Below, piece by piece: positions 5,190-6,558 of a stretch of DNA of 6,558 nucleotides; within the stretch, counting starts at the first letter, position 1, and each line of letters starts with the position of its first letter. Under the pieces are notes generated by a model. The model was not told the origin of the DNA and ran no database searches. It worked only from the letters and a program-made list of their open reading frames with translations. The DNA comes from an uncultured Clostridia bacterium (lineage in GTDB: Bacteria > Bacillota > Clostridia > TANB77 > CAG-508): positions 1 to 6,558 of the forward strand of contig CANQMG010000069.1 in the NCBI GenBank assembly GCA_947624925.1, given 5' to 3'. The position numbers were made by a program, and so were the translations under genes.

Positions 5190-6419
5190 ATGGAATATTT
5201 ATATATACTACAACAAGCATTAGTTTGGATAATAACTATATTCTGGTTATATCAATTAGTTGTTAGCATATGTTCTTTAGTAAATTTAAAGGAAAAGAAA
5301 ATAATAGAAGAAAAAACCAATAAATTTATGGCTATTATTCCAGCACATAATGAAGAGTCTGTAATTAAAAATTTAATTTTAAGCTTAAAAAAACAAGATT
5401 ATCCTGAAGATGCATATGACATATATGTAATTGCAGATAACTGCACAGATAATACGGCAGTTATAGCAAAAGAAACAGGTGCTATTGTTTATGAAAGAAC
5501 AGATCCTTCACATAAAACAAAAGGAGCAGCACTAAAATGGTTCCTAGATAAGAAAATAGAAGAAAATGCACCATATGATGCTTTTTGTATATTTGATGCA
5601 GACAATATTGTAGATGAGAATTTCTTAAAAAATATGAATAAAAAGTTATGTCAAGGTGAAGAGGTTGTTCAAGGATATAGAGATATTAAAAACCCAACAG
5701 ATAGCTGGATTACAGCTGGTTATGCAATATTCTATTGGACAATGAATAGATTTTACCATTTAGCAAGATATAATTTAGGATTATCACCACTTATAAATGG
5801 TACAGGATTTATGGTAAAATTTGATATAATTAAACCAACAGGATGGGATACACACACATTAACAGAAGATATAGAATTTTCTTTAAAACAAATAATAAAA
5901 GGAAAAAAATTAGGTTGGGCTAAAGATGCAATAGTATATGATGAACAGCCAGTTGGATTTAAGCAATCTTGGTCACAAAGAACTAGATGGACAGTAGGAC
6001 ATATACAATGTATGGAAAATTATACTAAGGATTTAGCAACAGCTGTAAGAAAAAATAAAACTCTTATGAACTTTGATGGATTATTATATATAGTTGGAAG
6101 TATACCAATGTTTATAATTACACTAGTGTTATTGTTATTAAACTTAATTCTATTTTTAGGAAATGGAATAACAACAGTAGACTTAGTATTCAATTATTTA
6201 AGATATATTATACCAACATTTTTACTACCAATATTTACTGCAATCATTATAATGAAGATAGAAGGTAAACCTATAAGACCAATGATGAAAGGTTTAATAT
6301 TATACCCATTATTTTTAGGCTCATGGCTTATAATTAATTTTAAATGTTTATTTAAAAGAGAAACAAAGTGGGAAAAGATTGAGCACGTTAGAGATATAAA
6401 GATAAATGATGTTGCATAA
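5190..6419 (+). CDS. Membrane-bound family 2 glycosyltransferase, cellulose/hyaluronan synthase-like
   Basis: 409 residues. An N-terminal membrane helix (about 7-31) is followed by a cytosolic GT-A catalytic domain and three C-terminal helices (about 298-324, 332-356, 365-385). Motifs run in the order expected of processive GT2 enzymes: nucleotide-sugar-binding PAHNEE (51-56), DADN (136-139, the metal-binding DxD), TED (225-227, likely catalytic base Asp227) and QRTRW (263-267, the Q/RxxRW acceptor-end motif). These enzymes transfer sugar from a UDP-sugar to a growing glycan or lipid at the inner face of the membrane. Sugar and product cannot be read from the sequence. With fewer C-terminal helices than true cellulose synthases and no c-di-GMP PilZ domain, it could be a poly-N-acetylglucosamine-, hyaluronan- or glycolipid-type synthase. 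No partner glycan gene lies in the window. AGGAG nine bases before the ATG supports the start. Confidence 0.88.
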   Translation: MEYLYILQQALVWIITIFWLYQLVVSICSLVNLKEKKIIEEKTNKFMAIIPAHNEESVIKNLILSLKKQDYPEDAYDIYVIADNCTDNTAVIAKETGAIVYERTDPSHKTKGAALKWFLDKKIEENAPYDAFCIFDADNIVDENFLKNMNKKLCQGEEVVQGYRDIKNPTDSWITAGYAIFYWTMNRFYHLARYNLGLSPLINGTGFMVKFDIIKPTGWDTHTLTEDIEFSLKQIIKGKKLGWAKDAIVYDEQPVGFKQSWSQRTRWTVGHIQCMENYTKDLATAVRKNKTLMNFDGLLYIVGSIPMFIITLVLLLLNLILFLGNGITTVDLVFNYLRYIIPTFLLPIFTAIIIMKIEGKPIRPMMKGLILYPLFLGSWLIINFKCLFKRETKWEKIEHVRDIKINDVA

Positions 6420-6433
6420 AATATATAAAATAA

Positions 6434-6488
6434 AAATAGAGAATATTATGCTATAAGAATTTGGTACAATATTCTCTATTTATGTTTT
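6434..6488 (+). terminator. Terminator after the glycosyltransferase gene
   Basis: AAATAGAGAATATT (6434-6447) pairs perfectly with 6468-6481 (14 bp). The 20-base interior can add a few more pairs. The tail ATGTTTT is only moderately T-rich. It begins 15 bases past the stop codon. Confidence 0.75.
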
Positions 6489-6544
6489 AAAATTTAAAAA
6501 ATTATTATTTATTACCAAATTACATATTATTTTCTATAAAAATA

Positions 6545-6553
6545 TGATATACT
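6545..6553 (+). promoter_or_regulatory. Possible extended -10 element at the right edge
   Basis: TGATATACT combines the TGn extension with a TATACT -10 hexamer. No good -35 is found at the proper distance. It could drive a plus-strand gene beyond the window. Confidence 0.35.
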
Positions 6554-6558
6554 AATTT

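Overview
The window is strongly AT-rich chromosomal DNA. It carries a spore-coat gene (cotJC), an rpsO-pnp pair and AGA-dominated arginine codons. Together these point to an endospore-forming, low-GC member of the Clostridia. The species cannot be named from the sequence alone.

Layout, left to right. (1) Positions 1-609 hold the 3' part of cotJC, a manganese-catalase-fold spore coat protein whose first few codons lie off the left edge. A strong hairpin terminator follows it. (2) A short GGGACGGTTCTC-containing motif, which resembles dispersed REP-like sequences of Clostridia, lies between that terminator and the terminator of a convergent gene. (3) On the minus strand, 799-1578 encodes a 259-residue two-pass membrane protein of unknown function. 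Its cytosolic or extracellular C-terminal domain has a Cys...His...Asp pattern like transglutaminase/cysteine-peptidase folds. A near-consensus promoter in front of it fixes the start well inside the longest open frame. (4) About 500 bases without a gene (1579-2080) contain that promoter, a cluster of CCGAGCAAA repeats and a 10-bp tandem repeat. (5) tRNA-Leu(UAG) on the minus strand has its own consensus promoter and a perfect 17-bp terminator stem that begins at the encoded CCA. (6) rpsO and pnp follow on the plus strand, separated by a hairpin. (7) A membrane glycosyltransferase of family 2 has its own near-consensus promoter and a terminator. A possible extended -10 element at the right edge may belong to a gene outside the window.

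How it fits together. rpsO (ribosomal protein S15) and pnp (polynucleotide phosphorylase) form the usual conserved pair for translation and RNA turnover. cotJC serves sporulation. The glycosyltransferase probably makes or exports a surface or lipid-linked glycan, but its promoter separates it from pnp. The block from about 697 to 2080, between the cotJC terminator and the tRNA-Leu terminator, looks like accessory DNA: one unrecognised gene, a REP-like motif and repeats beside a tRNA 3' end, a common integration target. It is the part most worth examining. I see no complete new defence or mobile system, no CRISPR array and no recombinase gene.
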